From assembly GCF_032854445.1 (NCBI RefSeq), contig NW_027018198.1, positions 1-59,149 on the forward strand: a stretch of DNA of 59,149 nt, written 5' to 3'. The position numbers were made by a program, and so were the translations under genes. Shown piece after piece: positions 25,302 through 39,800 of this stretch. The first letter of the stretch is position 1; each line of letters starts with the position of its first letter. The DNA comes from Liolophura sinensis. Taxonomy: Eukaryota > Mollusca > Polyplacophora > Chitonida > Chitonidae. The notes beneath the pieces were generated by a model that searched no databases, had not been told where the DNA came from, and was given only the letters and a program-made list of their open reading frames with translations.

Positions 25302-28300
25302 CAATGCTGCTGGTAAGAGGCTAATCCGACGTATTTTGTGACGAGAAATCGAATGGTGCAAACCGCGTTGCTCTCCGACCAATACTTTTGGCTGTAGCCA
25401 CAAATGAATAATCAATGATGTCAAGATCACGTGCCCAGCAACGGCTCTTACTCCATGGAAACCAAGGAAATTTGCAATTTTTCAACAGCTGGAGATGCCT
25501 GGCCCAATTGCGCATCCTTTGGCACCTTATTGATGTGGGTCAGTGTTCAATTGTACTTTTTACAGCGGATTGTATCAAGTACCTTTTGTTTTTTTTGATA
25601 TACAAATGGTGTGGTTTTTCTACATGTAGATAAAGACATTGAGTTTGTCTTCGACTTAGAAGTAAGACATTTTCTGGGTGAGCTAAATGGGCTTGGCCCA
25701 AAGATTTGACGTCGTCTGGGCTACCAAAGGGCACATAACTTATAATGAAAAGTTGAATATAGTAATGACCAGTCGCGATTGTACATAGTTAATGTAGCCG
25801 ATTTCAATTCGCAAAAAGAACAGGCAAAAATCCAAAAGTAGAAAAACTGTTCCAATGCTGCTGGTAAGAGGCTAATCCGACGTATTTTGTGACGAGAAAT
25901 CGAATGGTCCAAACCGCGTTGCTTTCCGACCAATACTTTTGGCTGTAGCCACAAATGAATAATCAATGATGTCAAGATCACGTGCCCAGCAACGGCTCTT
26001 ACTCCATGGAAACCAAGGAAATTTGCAATTTTTCAACAGCTGGAGATGCCTGGCCCAATTGCGCATCCTTTGGCACCTTATTGATGTGGGTCAGTGTTCA
26101 ATTGTACTTTTCACAGCGGATTGTATCAAGTACCTTGTATTTTTTTTATATACAAATGGTGTGGTTTTTCTACATGTAGATAAAGACATTGAGTTTGTCT
26201 TCGACTTAGAAGTAAGACATTTGCTGGGTGAGTTAAATGGGCTTGGCCCAAAGATTTGACGTCGTCTGGGCTACCGAAGGGCACATAACTTATAATGAAA
26301 AGTTGAATATAGTAATGACCAGTCGCGATTGTACATAGTTAATGTAGCCGATTTCAATTCGCAAAAAGATCAGGCAAAAATCCAAAAGTAGAAAAACTGT
26401 TCCAATGCTGCTGGTAAGAGGCTAATCCGACGTATTTTGTGACGAGAAATCGAATGGTGCAAACCGCGTTGCTCTCCGACCAATACTTTTGGCTGTAGCC
26501 ACAAATGAATAATCAATGATGTCAAGATCACGTGCCCAGCAACGGTTCTTACTCCATGGAAACCAAGGAAATTTGCAATTTTTCAACAGCTGGAGATGCC
26601 TGGCCCAATTGCGCATCTTTTGGCACCTTATTGATGTGGGTCAGTGTTCAGTTGTACTTTTTACAGCAGACTGTATCAAGTACCTTGTGTTTTTTTATAA
26701 ACAAATGGTGTGGTTTTTCTACATGTAGATAAAGACATTGAGTTTGTCTTCGACTTAGGAGTAAGACATTTGCTGGGTGAGTTAAATGGGCTTGGCCCAA
26801 AGATTTGACGTCGTCTGGGCTACCGAAGGGCACATAACTTATAATAAAATGCTGAATATAGTAATGACCAGTCGCGATTGTACATAGTTAATGTAGCCGA
26901 TTTCAATTAGCAAAAACACCAGGCAAAAATCCAAAAGAGGAAAAACTGTTCCAATGCTGCTGGTAAGAGGCTAATCCGACGTATTTTGTGACGAGAAATC
27001 GAATGGTGCAAACCGCGTTGCTCTCCGACCAATACTTTTGGCTGTAGCCACAAATGAATAATCAATGATGTCAAGATCACGTGCCCAGCAACGGCTCTTA
27101 CTCCATGGAAACAAAAGAAATTTGCAATTTTTCAACAGCTGGAGATGCCTGGCCCAATTGCGCATCCTTTGGCACCTTATTGATGTGGGTCAGTGTTCAA
27201 TTGTACTTTTTACAGCGGATTGTATCAAGTACCTTTTGTTTTTTTTGATATACAAATGGTGTGGTTTTTCTACATGTAGATAAAGACATTGAGTTTGTCT
27301 TCGACTTAGAAGTAAAACATTTTCTGGGTGAGCTAAATGGGCTTGGCCCAAAGATTTGACGTCGTCTGGGCTACCGAAGGGCACATAACTTATAATGAAA
27401 AGTTGAATATAGTAATGACCAGTCGCGATTGTACATAGTTAATGTAGCCGATTTCAATTCGCAAAACGACCAGGCAAAAATCCAAAAGTAGAAAAACTGT
27501 TCCAATGCTGCTGGTAAGAGGCTAATCCGACGTATTTTGTGACGAGAAATCGAATGGTCCGAACCGCGTTGCTTTCCGACCAATACTTTTGGCTGTAGCC
27601 ACAAATGAATAATCAATGATGTCAAGATCACGTGCCCAGCAACGGCTCTTACTCCATGGAAACCAAGGAAATTTGCAATTTTTCAACAGCTGGAGATGCC
27701 TGGCCCAATTGCGCATCCTTTGGCACCTTATTGATGTGGGTCAGTGTTCAATTGTACTTTTCACAGCGGATTGTATCAAGTACCTTGTATTTTTTTTATA
27801 TACAAATGGTGTGGTTTTTCTACATGTAGATAAAGACATTGAGTTTGTCTTCGACTTAGAAGTAAGACATTTGCTGGGTGAGTTAAATGGGCTTGGCCCA
27901 AAGATTTGACGTCGTCTGGGCTACCGAAGGGCACATAACTTATAATGAAAAAGTTGAATATAGTAATGACCAATCGCGATTGTACATAGTTGATGTAGCC
28001 GATTTCAATTCGCAAAAAGACCAGGGAAAAATCCAAAAGTAGAAAAACTGTTCCAATGCTGCTGATAAGAGGCTAATCCGACGTATTTTGTGACGAGAAA
28101 TCGAATGGTGCAAACCGCGTTGCTCTCCGACCAATACTTTTGGCTGTAGCCACAAATGAATAATCAATGATGTCAAGATCACGTGCCCAGCAACGGTTCT
28201 TACTCCATGGAAACCAAGGAAATTTGCAATTTTTCAACAGCTGGAGATGCCTGGCCCAATTGCGCATCTTTTGGCACCTTATTGATGTGGGTCAGTGTTC

Positions 28301-28602
28301 AGTTGTACTTTTTACAGCAGACTGTATCAAGTACCTTGTGTTTTTTTATAAACAAATGGTGTGGTTTTTCTACATGTAGATAAAGACATTGAGTTTGTCT
28401 TCGACTTAGGAGTAAGACATTTGCTGGGTGAGTTGAATGGGCTTGGCCCAAAGATTTGACGTCGTCTGGGCTACCGAAGGGCACATAACTTAAAATGAAA
28501 TGCTGAATATAGTAATGACCAGTCGCGATTGTACATAGTTAATGTAGCCGATTTCAATTAGCAAAAACACCAGGCAAAAATCCAAAAGAGGAAAAACTGT
28601 TC
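25302..28602. repeat. Three-unit repeat, two tandem copies (units 47-49 and 50-52)
   Basis: Units 47 and 50 share CATTTTCTGGGTGAGCT. Units 48 and 51 share GAATGGTCC, GCTTTCCGACC and CTTTTCACAGC. Units 49 and 52 are type B with GTTCAGTTG and an altered AATG-to-GCTGAAT region. Unit 53 resembles unit 50 in ACAAAAGAAATT, which suggests that part of a third copy follows. The period is 1650-1651 bp; a single extra A in GAAAAAGTTG of unit 51 accounts for the difference. Confidence 0.85.
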
Positions 28603-29152
28603 CAATGCTGCTGGTAAGAGGCTAATCCGACGTATTTTGTGACGAGAAATCGAATGGTGCAAACCGCGTTGCTCTCCGACCAATACTTTTGGCTGTAGCC
28701 ACAAATGAATAATCAATGATGTCAAGATCACGTGCCCAGCAACGGCTCTTACTCCATGGAAACAAAAGAAATTTGCAATTTTTCAACAGCTGGAGATGCC
28801 TGGCCCAATTGCGCATCCTTTGGCACCTTATTGATGTGGGTCAGTGTTCAATTGTACTTTTTACAGCGGATTGTATCATGTACCTTTTGTTTTTTTTATA
28901 TACAAATGGTGTGGTTTTTCTACATGTAGATAAAGACATTGAGATTGTCTTCGACTTAGAAGTAAGACATTTGCTGGGTGAGTTAAATGGGCTTGGCCCA
29001 AAGATTTGACGTCGTCTGGGCTACCGAAGGGCACATAACTTATAATGAAAAGTTGAATATAGTAATGACCAGTCGCGATTGTACATAGTTAATGTAGCCG
29101 ATTTCAATTCGCAAAAAGACCAGGCAAAAATCCAAAAGTAGAAAAACTGTTC

Positions 29153-30252
29153 CAATGCTGCTGGTAAGAGGCTAATCCGACGTATTTTGTGACGAGAAAT
29201 CGAATGGTGCAAACCGCGTTGCTCTCCGACCAATACTTTTGGCTGTAGCCACAAATGAATAATCAATGATGTCAAGATCACGTGCCCAGCAACGGTTCTT
29301 ACTCCATGGAAACCAAGGAAATTTGCAATTTTTCAACAGCTGGAGATGCCTAGCCCAATTGCGCATCCTTTGGCACCTTATTGATGTGGGTCAGTGTTCA
29401 AGAGTACTTTTTACAGCGGATTGTATCAAGTACCTTGTGTTTTTTTTATATACAAATGGTGTGGTTTTTCTACATGTAGATAAAGACATTGAGTTTGTCT
29501 TCGACTTAGAAGTAAGACATTTGCTGGGTGAGTTAAATGGGCTTGGCCCAAAGATTTGACGTCGTCTGGGCTACCGAAGGGCACATAACTTATAATGAAA
29601 AGTTGAATATAGTAATGACCAGTCGCGATTGTACATAGTTAATGTAGCCGATTTCAATTCGCAAAAAGACCAGGCAAAAATCCAAAAGTAGAAAAACTGT
29701 TCCAATGCTGCTGGTAAGAGGCTAATCCGACGTATTTTGTGACGAGAAATCGAATGGTGCAAACCGCGTTGCTCTCCGACCAATACTTTTGGCTGTAGCC
29801 ACAAATGAATAATCAATGATGTCAAGATCACGTGCCCAGCAACGGTTCTTACTCCATGGAAACCAAGGAAATTTGCAATTTTTCAACAGCTGGAGATGCC
29901 TAGCCCAATTGCGCATCCTTTGGCACCTTATTGATGTGGGTCAGTGTTCAAGAGTACTTTTTACAGCGGATTGTATCAAGTACCTTGTGTTTTTTTTATA
30001 TACAAATGGTGTGGTTTTTCTACATGTAGATAAAGACATTGAGTTTGTCTTCGACTTAGAAGTAAGACATTTGCTGGGTGAGTTAAATGGGCTTGGCCCA
30101 AAGATTTGACGTCGTCTGGGCTACCGAAGGGCACATACCTTATAATGAAAAGTTGAATATAGTAATGACCAGTCGCGATTGTACATAGTTAATGTAGCCG
30201 ATTTCAATTCGCAAAAAGACCAGGCAAAAATCCAAAAGTAGAAAAACTGTTC
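29153..30252. repeat. Near-identical single-unit duplication (units 54 and 55)
   Basis: Both units carry GCCTAGCCCAATTG and GTTCAAGAGTAC, changes seen nowhere else. The only difference I noticed is ACATACCTT in unit 55 against ACATAACTT in unit 54. This is one of the most recent duplications in the window. Confidence 0.88.
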
Positions 30253-31355
30253 CAATGCTGCTGGTAAGAGGCTAATCCGACGTATTTTGTGACGAGAAAT
30301 CGAATGGTGCAAACCGCGTTGCTCTCCGACCAATACTTTTGGCTGTAGCCACAAATGAATAATCAATGATGTCAAGATCACGTGCCCAGCAACGGTTCTT
30401 ACTCCATGGAAACCAAGGAAATTTGCAATTTTTCAACGACTGGAGATGCCTGGCCCAATTGCGCATCTTTTGGCACCTTATTGATGTGGGTCAGTGTTCA
30501 ATTGTACTTTTTACAGCAGACTGTATCAAGTACCTTGTGTTTTTTTTTATAAACAAATGGTGTGGTTTTTCTACATGTAGATAAAGACATTGAGTTTGTC
30601 TTCGACTTAGAAGTAAGACATTTGCTGGGTGAGTTAAATGGGCTTGGCCCAAAGACTTGACGTCGTCTGGGCTACCGAAGGGCACATAACTTATAATGAA
30701 ATGCTGAATATAGTAATGACCAGTCGCGATTGTACATAGTTAATGTAGCCGATTTCAATTAGCAAAAAGACCAGGCAAAAATCCAAAAGTGGAAAAACTG
30801 TTCCAATGCTGCTGGTAAGAGGCTAATCCGACGTATTTTGTGACGAGAAATCGAATGGTGCAAACCGCGTTGCTCTCCGACCAATACTTTTGGCTGTAGC
30901 CACAAATGAATAATCAATGATGTCAAGATCACGTGCCCAGCAACGGTTCTTACTCCATGGAAACCAAGGAAATTTGCAATTTTTCAACGACTGGAGATGC
31001 CTGGCCCAATTGCGCATCTTTTGGCACCTTATTGATGTGGGTCAGTGTTCAATTGTACTTTTTACAGCAGACTGTATCAAGTACCTTGTGTTTTTTTTTA
31101 TAAACAAATGGTGTGGTTTTTCTACATGTAGATAAAGACATTGAGTTTGTCTTCGACTTAGAAGTAAGACATTTGCTGGGTGAGTTAAATGGGCTTGGCC
31201 CAAAGACTTGACGTCGTCTGGGCTACCGAAGGGCACATAACTTATAATGAAATGCTGAATATAGTAATGACCAGTCGCGATTGTACATAGTTAATGTAGC
31301 CGATTTCAATTAGCAAAAAGACCAGGCAAAAATCCAAAAGTGGAAAAAACTGTTC
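30253..31355. repeat. Near-identical single-unit duplication of type B (units 56 and 57)
   Basis: Both units carry TTTTCAACGACTGG, AAAGACTTGACG and ATGCTGAATATAG together with the type B markers CATCTTTTGG, CAGCAGACTG and ATAAAC. Unit 57 has an extra A near its end (GGAAAAAACTG), giving 552 against 551 bp. Confidence 0.88.
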
Positions 31356-32457
31356 CAATGCTGCTGGTAAGAGGCTAATCCGACGTATTTTGTGACGAGA
31401 AATCGAATGGTGCAAACCGCGTTGCTCTCCGACCAATACTTTTGGCTGTAGCCACAAATGAATAATCAATGATGTCAAGATCACGTGCCCAGCAACGGCT
31501 CTTACTCCATGGAAACCAAGGAAATTTGCAATTTTTCAACAGCTGGAGATGCCTGGCCCAATTGCGCATCCTTTGGCACCTTATTGATGTGGGTCAGTGT
31601 TCAATTGTACTTTTTACAGCGGATTGTATCAAGTACCTTTTGTTTTTTTTGATATACAAATGGTGTGGTTTTTCTACATGTAGATAAAGACATTGAGTTT
31701 GTCTTCGACTTAGAAGTAAGACATTTGCTGGGTGAGTTAAATGGGCTTGGCCCAAAGATTTGACGTCGTCTGGGCTACCGAAGGGCACATAACTTATAAT
31801 GAAAAGTTGAATATAGTAATGACCACTCGCGACTGTACATAGTTAATGTAGCCGATTTCAATTCGCAAAAAGACCAGGCAAAAATCCAAAAGTAGAAAAA
31901 CTGTTCCAATGCTGCTGGTAAGAGGCTAATCCGACGTATTTTGCGACGAGAAATCGAATGGTGCAAACCGCGTTGCTCTCCGACCAATACTTTTGGCTGT
32001 AGCCACAAATGAATAATCAATGATGTCAAGATCACGTGCCCAGCAACGGCTCTTACTCCATGGAAACCAAGGAAATTTGCAATTTTTCAACAGCTGGAGA
32101 TGCCTGGCCCAATTGCGCATCCTTTGGCACCTTATTGATGTGGGTCAGTGTTCAATTGTACTTTTTACAGCGGATTGTATCAAGTACCTTTTGTTTTTTT
32201 TGATATACTAATGGTGTGGTTTTTCTACATGTAGATAAAGACATTGAGTTTGTCTTCGACATAGAAGTAAGACATTTGCTGGGTGAGTTAAATGGGCTTG
32301 GCCCAAAGATTTGACGTCGTCTGGGCTACCGAAGGGCACATAACTTATAATGAGAAGTTGAATATAGTAATGACCAGTCGCGACTGTACATAGTTAATGT
32401 AGCCGATTTCAATTCGCAAAAAGACCAGGCAAAAATCCAAAAGTAGAAAAACTGTTC

Positions 32458-33558
32458 CAATGCTGCTGGTAAGAGGCTAATCCGACGTATTTTGTGACGA
32501 GAAATCGAATGGTGCAAACCGCGTTGCTCTCCGACCAATACTTTTGGCTGTAGCCACAAATGAATAATCAATGATGTCAAGATCACGTGCCCAGCAACGG
32601 TTCTTACTCCATGGAAACCAAGGAAATTTGCAATTTTTCAACAGCTGGAGATGCCTGGCCCAATTGGGCATCCTTTGGCACCTTATTGATGTGGGTCAGT
32701 GTTCAATTGTACTTTTTACAGCGGATTGTATCAAGTACCTTTTGTTTTTTTTTGATATACAAATGGTGTGGTTTTTCTACATGTAGATAAAGACATTGAG
32801 ATTTTCTTCGACTTAGAAGTAAGACATTTGCTGGGTGAGTTAAATGGGCTTGGCCCAAAGATTTGACGTCGTCTGGGCTACCGAAGGGCACATAACTTAT
32901 AATGAAAAGTTGAATATAGTAATGACCAGTCGCGATTGTACATAGTTAATGTAGCCGATTTCAATTCGCAAAAAGACCAGGCAAAAATCCAAAAGTAGAA
33001 AAACTGTTCCAATGCTGCTGGTAAGAGGCTAATCCGACGTATTTTGTGACGAGAAATCGAATGGTGCAAACCGCGTTGCTCTCCGACCAATACTTTTGGC
33101 TGTAGCCACAAATGAATAATCAATGATGTCAAGATCACGTGCCCAGCAACGGCTCTTAATCCATGGAAACCAAGGAAATTTGCAATTTTTCAACAGCTGG
33201 AGATGCCTGGCCCAATTGCGCATCTTTTGGCACCTTATTGATGTGGGTCAGTGTTCAATTGTACTTTTTACAGCAGACTGTATCAAGTACCTTGTGTTTT
33301 TTTATAAACAAATGGTGTGGTTTTTCTACATGTAGATAAAGACATTGAGATTGTCTTCGACTTAGAAGTAAGACATTTGCTGGGTGAGTTAAATGGCCTT
33401 GGCCCAAAGATTTGACGTCGTCTGGGCTACCGAAGGGCACATAACTTATAATGAAAAGTTGAATATAGTAATGACCAGTCGCGATTGTACATAGTTAATG
33501 TAGCCGATTTCAATTCGCAAAAAGACCAGGCAAAAATCCAAAAGTAGAAAAACTGTTC
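32458..33558. repeat. Dimer D, dispersed copy (units 60-61)
   Basis: Unit 60 has ATTGGGCATCC, the GATATAC linker and GAGATTTTC. Unit 61 has GGCTCTTAATCC, CATCTTTTGG, CAGCAGACTG and ATAAAC. This is the same order of variants as units 4-5. Unit 61 has AATGGCCTTGG, which breaks the TGGGC/GCCCA hairpin. Confidence 0.75.
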
Positions 33559-36500
33559 CAATGCTGCTGGTAAGAGGCTAATCCGACGTATTTTGTGACG
33601 AGAAATCGAATGGTGCAAACCGCGTTGCTCTCCGACCAATACTTTTGGCTGTAGCCACAAATGAATAATCAGTGATGTCAAGATCACGTGCCCAGCAACG
33701 GTTCTTTCCCCATGGAAACCAAGGAAATTTGCAATTTTTCAACAGCTGGAGATGCCTGGCCCAATTGGGCATCCTTTTGCACCTTATTGATGTGGGTCAG
33801 TGTTCAATTGTACTTTTTACAGCGGATTGTATCAAGTACCTTTTGTTTTTTTTAAATATAAAAATGGTGTGGTTTTTCTACATGTAGATAAAGACATTGA
33901 GTTTGTCTTCGACTTAGAAGTAAGACATTTGCTGGGTGAGTTAAATGGGCTTGGCCCAAAGATTTGACGTCGTCTGGGCTACCGAAGGGCACATAACTTA
34001 TAATGAAAAGTTGAATATAGTAATGACCAGTCGCGATTGTACATAGTTAATGTAGCCGATTTCAATTCGCAAAAGGAACAGGCAAAAATCCAGAAGTAGA
34101 AAAACTGTTCCAATGCTGCTGGTAAGAGGCTAATCCGACGTATTTTGTGACGAGAAATCGAATGGTGCAAACCGCGTTGCTCTCTGACCAATGCTTTTGG
34201 CTGTAGCCACAAATGAATAATCAATGATGTGAAGATCACGTGCCCAGCAACGGCTCTTACTCCATGGAAACCAAGGAAATTTGCAATTTTTCGACAGCTG
34301 GAGATGCCTGGCCCAATTGCGCATCCTTTGGCACCTTATTGATGTGGGTCAGTGTTCAATTGTACTTTTTACAGCGGATTGTATCAAGTACCTTGTGTTT
34401 TTTTTAATGTACAAATGGTGTGGTTTTTCTACATGTAGATAAAGACATTGAGTTTGTCTTCGACTTAGGAGTAAGACATTTGCTGGGTGAGTTAAATGGG
34501 CTTGGCCCAAAGATTTGACGTCGTCTGGGCTACCGAAGGGCACATAACTTATAATGAAAAGTTGAATATAGTAATGACCAGTCGCGATTGTACATAGTTA
34601 ATGTAGCCGATTTCAATTCGCAAAAAGACCAGGCAAAAATCCAAAAGTAGAAAAACTGTTCCAATGCTGCTGGTAAGAGGCTAATCCGACGTATTTTGTG
34701 ACGAGAAATCGAATGGTGCAAACCGCGTTGCTCTCCGACCAATACTTTTGGCTGTAGCCACAAATGAATAATCAGTGATGTCAAGATCACGTGCCCAGCA
34801 ACGGTTCTTACCCCATGGAAACCAAGGAAATTTGCAATTTTTCAACAGCTGGAGATGCCTGGCCCAATTGCGCATCCTTTGGCACCTTATTGATGTGGGT
34901 CAGTGTTCAATTGTACTTTTTACAGCGGATTGTATCAAGTACCTTTTGTTTTTTTTATATACAAATGGTGTGGTTTTTCTACATGTAGATAAAGACATTG
35001 AGTTTGTCTTCGACTTAGAAGTAAGACATTTGCTGGGTGAGTTAAATGGGCTTGGCCCAAAGATTTGACGTCGTCTGGGCTACCGAAGGGCACATAACTT
35101 ATAATGAAAAGTTGAATATAGTAATGACCAGTCGCGATTGTACATAGTTAATGTAGCCGATTTCAATTCGCAAAAAGAACAGACAAAAATCCAAAAGTAG
35201 AAAAACTGTTCCAATGCTGCTGGTAAGAGGCTAATCCGACGTATTTTGTGACGGGAAATCGAATGGTGCAAACCGCGTTGCTCTCTGACCAATACTTTTG
35301 GCTGTAGCCACAAATGAATAATCAATGATGTCAAGATCACGTGCCCAGCAACGGCTCTTACTCCATGGAAACCAAGGAAATTTGCAATTTTTCAACAGCT
35401 GGAGATGCCTGGCCCAATTGCGCATCCTTTGGCACCTTATTGATGTGGGTCAGTGTTCAATTGTACTTTTTACAGCGGATTGTATCAAGTACCTTGTGTT
35501 TTTTTTATATACAAATGGTGTGGTTTTTCTACATGTAGATAAAGACATTGAGTTTGTCTTCGACTTAGAAGTAAGACATTTGCTGGGTGAGTTAAATGGG
35601 CTTGGCCCAAAGATTTGACGTCGTCTGGGCTACCGAAGGGCACATAACTTATAATGAAAAGTTGAATATAGTAATGACCAGTCGCGATTGTACATAGTTA
35701 ATGTAGCCGATTTCAATTCGCAAAAAGACCAGGCAAAAATCCAAAAGTAGAAAAACTGTTCCAATGCTGCTGGTAAGAGGCTAATCCGACGTATTTTGTG
35801 ACGAGAAATCGAATGGTGTAAACCGCGTTGCTCTCCGACCAATACTTTTGGCTGTAGCCACAAATGAATAATCAATGATGTGAAGATCACGTGCCCAGCA
35901 ACGGCTCTTACTCCATGGAAACCAAGGAAATTTGCAATTTTTCAACAGCTGGAGATGCCTGGCCCAATTGCGCATCCTTTGGCACCTTATTGATGTGGGT
36001 CAGTGTTCAATTGTACTTTTTACAGCGGATTGTATCAAGTACCTTGTGTTTTTTTGATATACAAATGGTGTGGTTTTTCTACATGTAGATAAAGACATTG
36101 AGTTTGTCTTCGACTTAGAAGTAAGACATTTGCTGGGTGAGTTAAATGGGCTTGGCCCAAAGATTTGACGTCGTCTGGGCTACCGAAGGGCACATAACTT
36201 ATAATGAAAAGTTGAATATAGTAATGACCAGTCGCGATTGTACATAGTTAATGTAGCCGATTTCAATTAGCAAAAAGAACAGGCAAAAATCCAAAAGTAG
36301 AAAAACTGTTCCAATGCTGCTGGTAAGAGGCTAATCCGACGTATTTTGTGACGAGAAATCGAATGGTGCAAACCGCGTTGCTCTCCGACCAATACTTTTG
36401 GCTGTAGCCACAAATGAATAATCAATGATGTCAAGATCACGTGCCCAGCAACGGTTCTTACTCCATGGAAACCAAGGAAATTTGCAATTTTTCAACAGCT

Positions 36501-36861
36501 GGAGATGCCTGGCCCAATTGGGCATCCTTTGGCACCTTATTGATGTGGGTCAGTGTTCAATTGTACTTTTTACAGCGGATTGTATCAAGTACCTTTTGTT
36601 TTTTTTATATACAAATGGTGTGGTTTTTCTACATGTAGATAAAGACATTGAGTTTGTCTTCGACTTAGAAGTAAGACATTTGCTGGGTGAGTTAAATGGG
36701 CTTGGCCCAAAGATTTGACGTCGTCTGGGCTACCGAAGGGCACATAACTTATAATGAAAAGTTGAATATAGTAATGACCAGTCGCGATTGTACATAGTTA
36801 ATGTAGCCGATTTCAATTCGCAAAAAGACCAGGCAAAAATCCAAAAGTAGAAAAACTGTTC

Positions 36862-39800
36862 CAATGCTGCTGGTAAGAGGCTAATCCGACGTATTTTGTG
36901 ACGAGAAATCGAATGGTGCAAACCGCGTTGCTCTCCGACCAATACTTTTGGCTGTAGCCACAAATGAATAATCAATGATGTCAAGATCACGTGCCCACCA
37001 ACGGCTCTTACTCCATGGAAACCAAGGAAATTTGCAATTTTTCAACAGCTGGAGATGCCTGGCCCAATTGCGCATCCTTTGGCATCTTATTGATGTGGGT
37101 CAGTGTTTAATTGTACTTTTTACAGCGGATTGTATCAAGTACCTTGTGTTTTTTTTATATACAAATGGTGTGGTTTTTCTACATGTAGATAAAGACATTG
37201 AGTTTGTCTTCGACTTAGAAGTAAGACATTTGCTGGGTGAGTTAAATGGGCTTGGCCCAAAGATTTGACGTCGTCTGGGCTACCGAAGAGCACATAACTT
37301 ATAATGAAAAGTTGAATATAGTAATGACCAGTCGCGACTGTACATAGTTAATGTAGCCGATTTCAAATCGCAAAAAGACCAGGCAAAAATCCAAAAGTAG
37401 AAAAACTGTTCTAATGCTGCTGGTAAGAGGCTAATCCGACGTATTTTGTGACGAGAAATCGAATGGTGCAAACCGCGTTGCTCTCCGACCAATACTTTTG
37501 GCTGTAGCCACAAATGAATAATCAATGATGTCAAGATCACGTGCCCAGCAACGGTTCTTACTCCATGGAAACCAAGGAAATTTGCAATTTTTCAACAGCT
37601 GGAGATGCCTGGCCCAATTGGGCATCCTTTGGCACTTTTTTGATGTGGGTCAGTGTTCAGTTGTACTTTTTACAGCGGATTGTATCAAGTACCTTTTGTT
37701 TTTTTTAGATATACAAATGGTGTGGTTTTTCTACATGTAGATAAAGACATTGAGTTTGTCTTCGACTTAGAAGTAAGACATTTGCTGGGTGAGTTAAATG
37801 GGCTTGGCCCAAAGATTTGACGTCGTCTGGGCTACCGAAGGGCACATAACTTATAATGAAAAGTTGAATATAGTAATGACCAGTCGCGATTGTACATAGT
37901 TAATGTAGCCGATTTCAATTCGCAAAAAGACCAGGCAAAAATCCAAAAGTAGAAAAACTGTTCCAATGCTGCTGGTAAGAGGCTAATCCGACGTATTTTG
38001 TGACGAGAAATCGAATGGAGCAAACCGCGTTGCTCTCCGACCAATACTTTTGGCTGTAGCCACAAATGAATAATCAATGATGTCAAGATCACGTGCCCAG
38101 CAACGGCTCTTACTCCATGGAAACCAAGGAAATTTGCAATTTTTCAACAGCTGGAGATGCCTGGCCCAATTGCGCATCCTTTGGCACCTTATTGATGTGG
38201 GTCAGTGTTCAATTGTACTTTTTACAGCGGATTGTATCAAGTACCTTGTGTTTTTTTTATATACAAATGGTGTGGTTTTTCTACATGTAGATAAAGACAT
38301 TGAGTTTGTCTTCGACTTAGAAGTAAGACATTTGCTGGGTGAGTTAAATGGGCTTGGCCCAAAGATTTGACGTCGTCTGGGCTACCGAAGGGCACATAAC
38401 TTATAATGAAAAGTTGAATATAGTAATGACCAGTCGCGATTGTACATAGTTAATGTAGCCGATTTCAATTCGCAAAAAGACCAGGCAAAAATCCAAAAGT
38501 AGAAAAACTGTTCCAATGCTGCTGGTAAGAGGCTAATCCGACGTATTTTGTGACGAGAAATCGAATGGTGCAAACCGCGTTGCTCTCCGACCAATACTTT
38601 TGGCTGTAGCCACAAATGAATAATCAATGATGTCAAGATCACGTGCCCAGCAACGGCTCTTACTCCATGGAAACCAAGGAAATTTGCAATTTTTCAACAG
38701 CTGGAGATGCCTGGCCCAATTGCGCATCCTTTGGCACCTTATTGATGTGGGTCAGTGTTCAATTGTACTTTTTACAGCGGATTGTATCAAGTACCTTTTG
38801 TTTTTTTTATATACAAATGGTGTGGTTTTTCTACATGTAGATAAAGACATTGAGTTTGTCTTCGACTTAGAAGTAAGACATTTGTTGGGTGAGTTAAATG
38901 GGCTTGGCCCAAAGATTTGACGTCGTCTGGGCTACCGAAGGGCACATAACTTATAATGAAAAGTTGAATATAGTAATGACCAGTCGCGATTGTACATAGT
39001 TAATGTAGCCGATTTCAATTAGCAAAAGGACCAGACAAAAATCCAAAAGTGGAAAAACTGTTCCAATGCTGCTGGTAAGAGGCTAATCCGACGTATTTTG
39101 TGACGAGAAATCGAATGGTGCAAACCGCGTTGCTCTCCGACCAATACTTTTGGCTGTAGCCACAAATGAATAATCAATGATGTCAAGATCACGTGCCCAG
39201 CAACGGCTCTTACTCCATGGAAACCAAGGAAATTTGCAATTTTTCAACAGCTGGAGATGCCTGGCCCAATTGGGCATCCTTTGGCACCTTATTGATGTGG
39301 GTCAGTGTTCAAGTGTACTTTTTACAGCGGATTGTATCAAGTACCTTGTGTTTTTTTTATATACAAATGGTGTGGTTTTTCTACATGTAGATAAAGACAT
39401 TGAGTTTGTCTTCGACTTAGAAGTAAGACATTTGCTGGGTGAGTTAAATGGGCTTGGCCCAAAGATTTGACGTCGTCTGGGCTACCGAAGGGCACATAAC
39501 TTATAATGAAAAGTTGAATATAGTAATGACCAGTCGCGATTGTACATAGTTAATGTAGCCGATTTCAATTCGCAAAAAGACCAGGCAAAAATCCAAAAGT
39601 GGAAAAACTGTTCCAATGCTGCTGGTAAGAGGCTAATCCGACGTATTTTGTGACGAGAAATCGAATGGTGCAAACCGCGTTGCTCTCCGACCAATACTTT
39701 TGGCTGTAGCCACAAATGAATAATCAATGATGTCAAGATCACGTGCCCAGCAACGGTTCTTACTCCATGGAAACCAAGAAAATTTGCAATTTTTCAACAG

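Larger units (their letters stand above)
25302..31355. repeat. Array zone III, units 47-57: trimer repeat and paired duplicates
   Basis: Unit starts: 25302, 25853, 26403, 26952, 27503, 28054, 28603, 29153, 29703, 30253, 30804. Type B units (49, 52, 56, 57) reappear here after being absent for more than 21 kb. Two neighbouring pairs, 54/55 and 56/57, are near-identical single-unit duplications. Confidence 0.9.
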
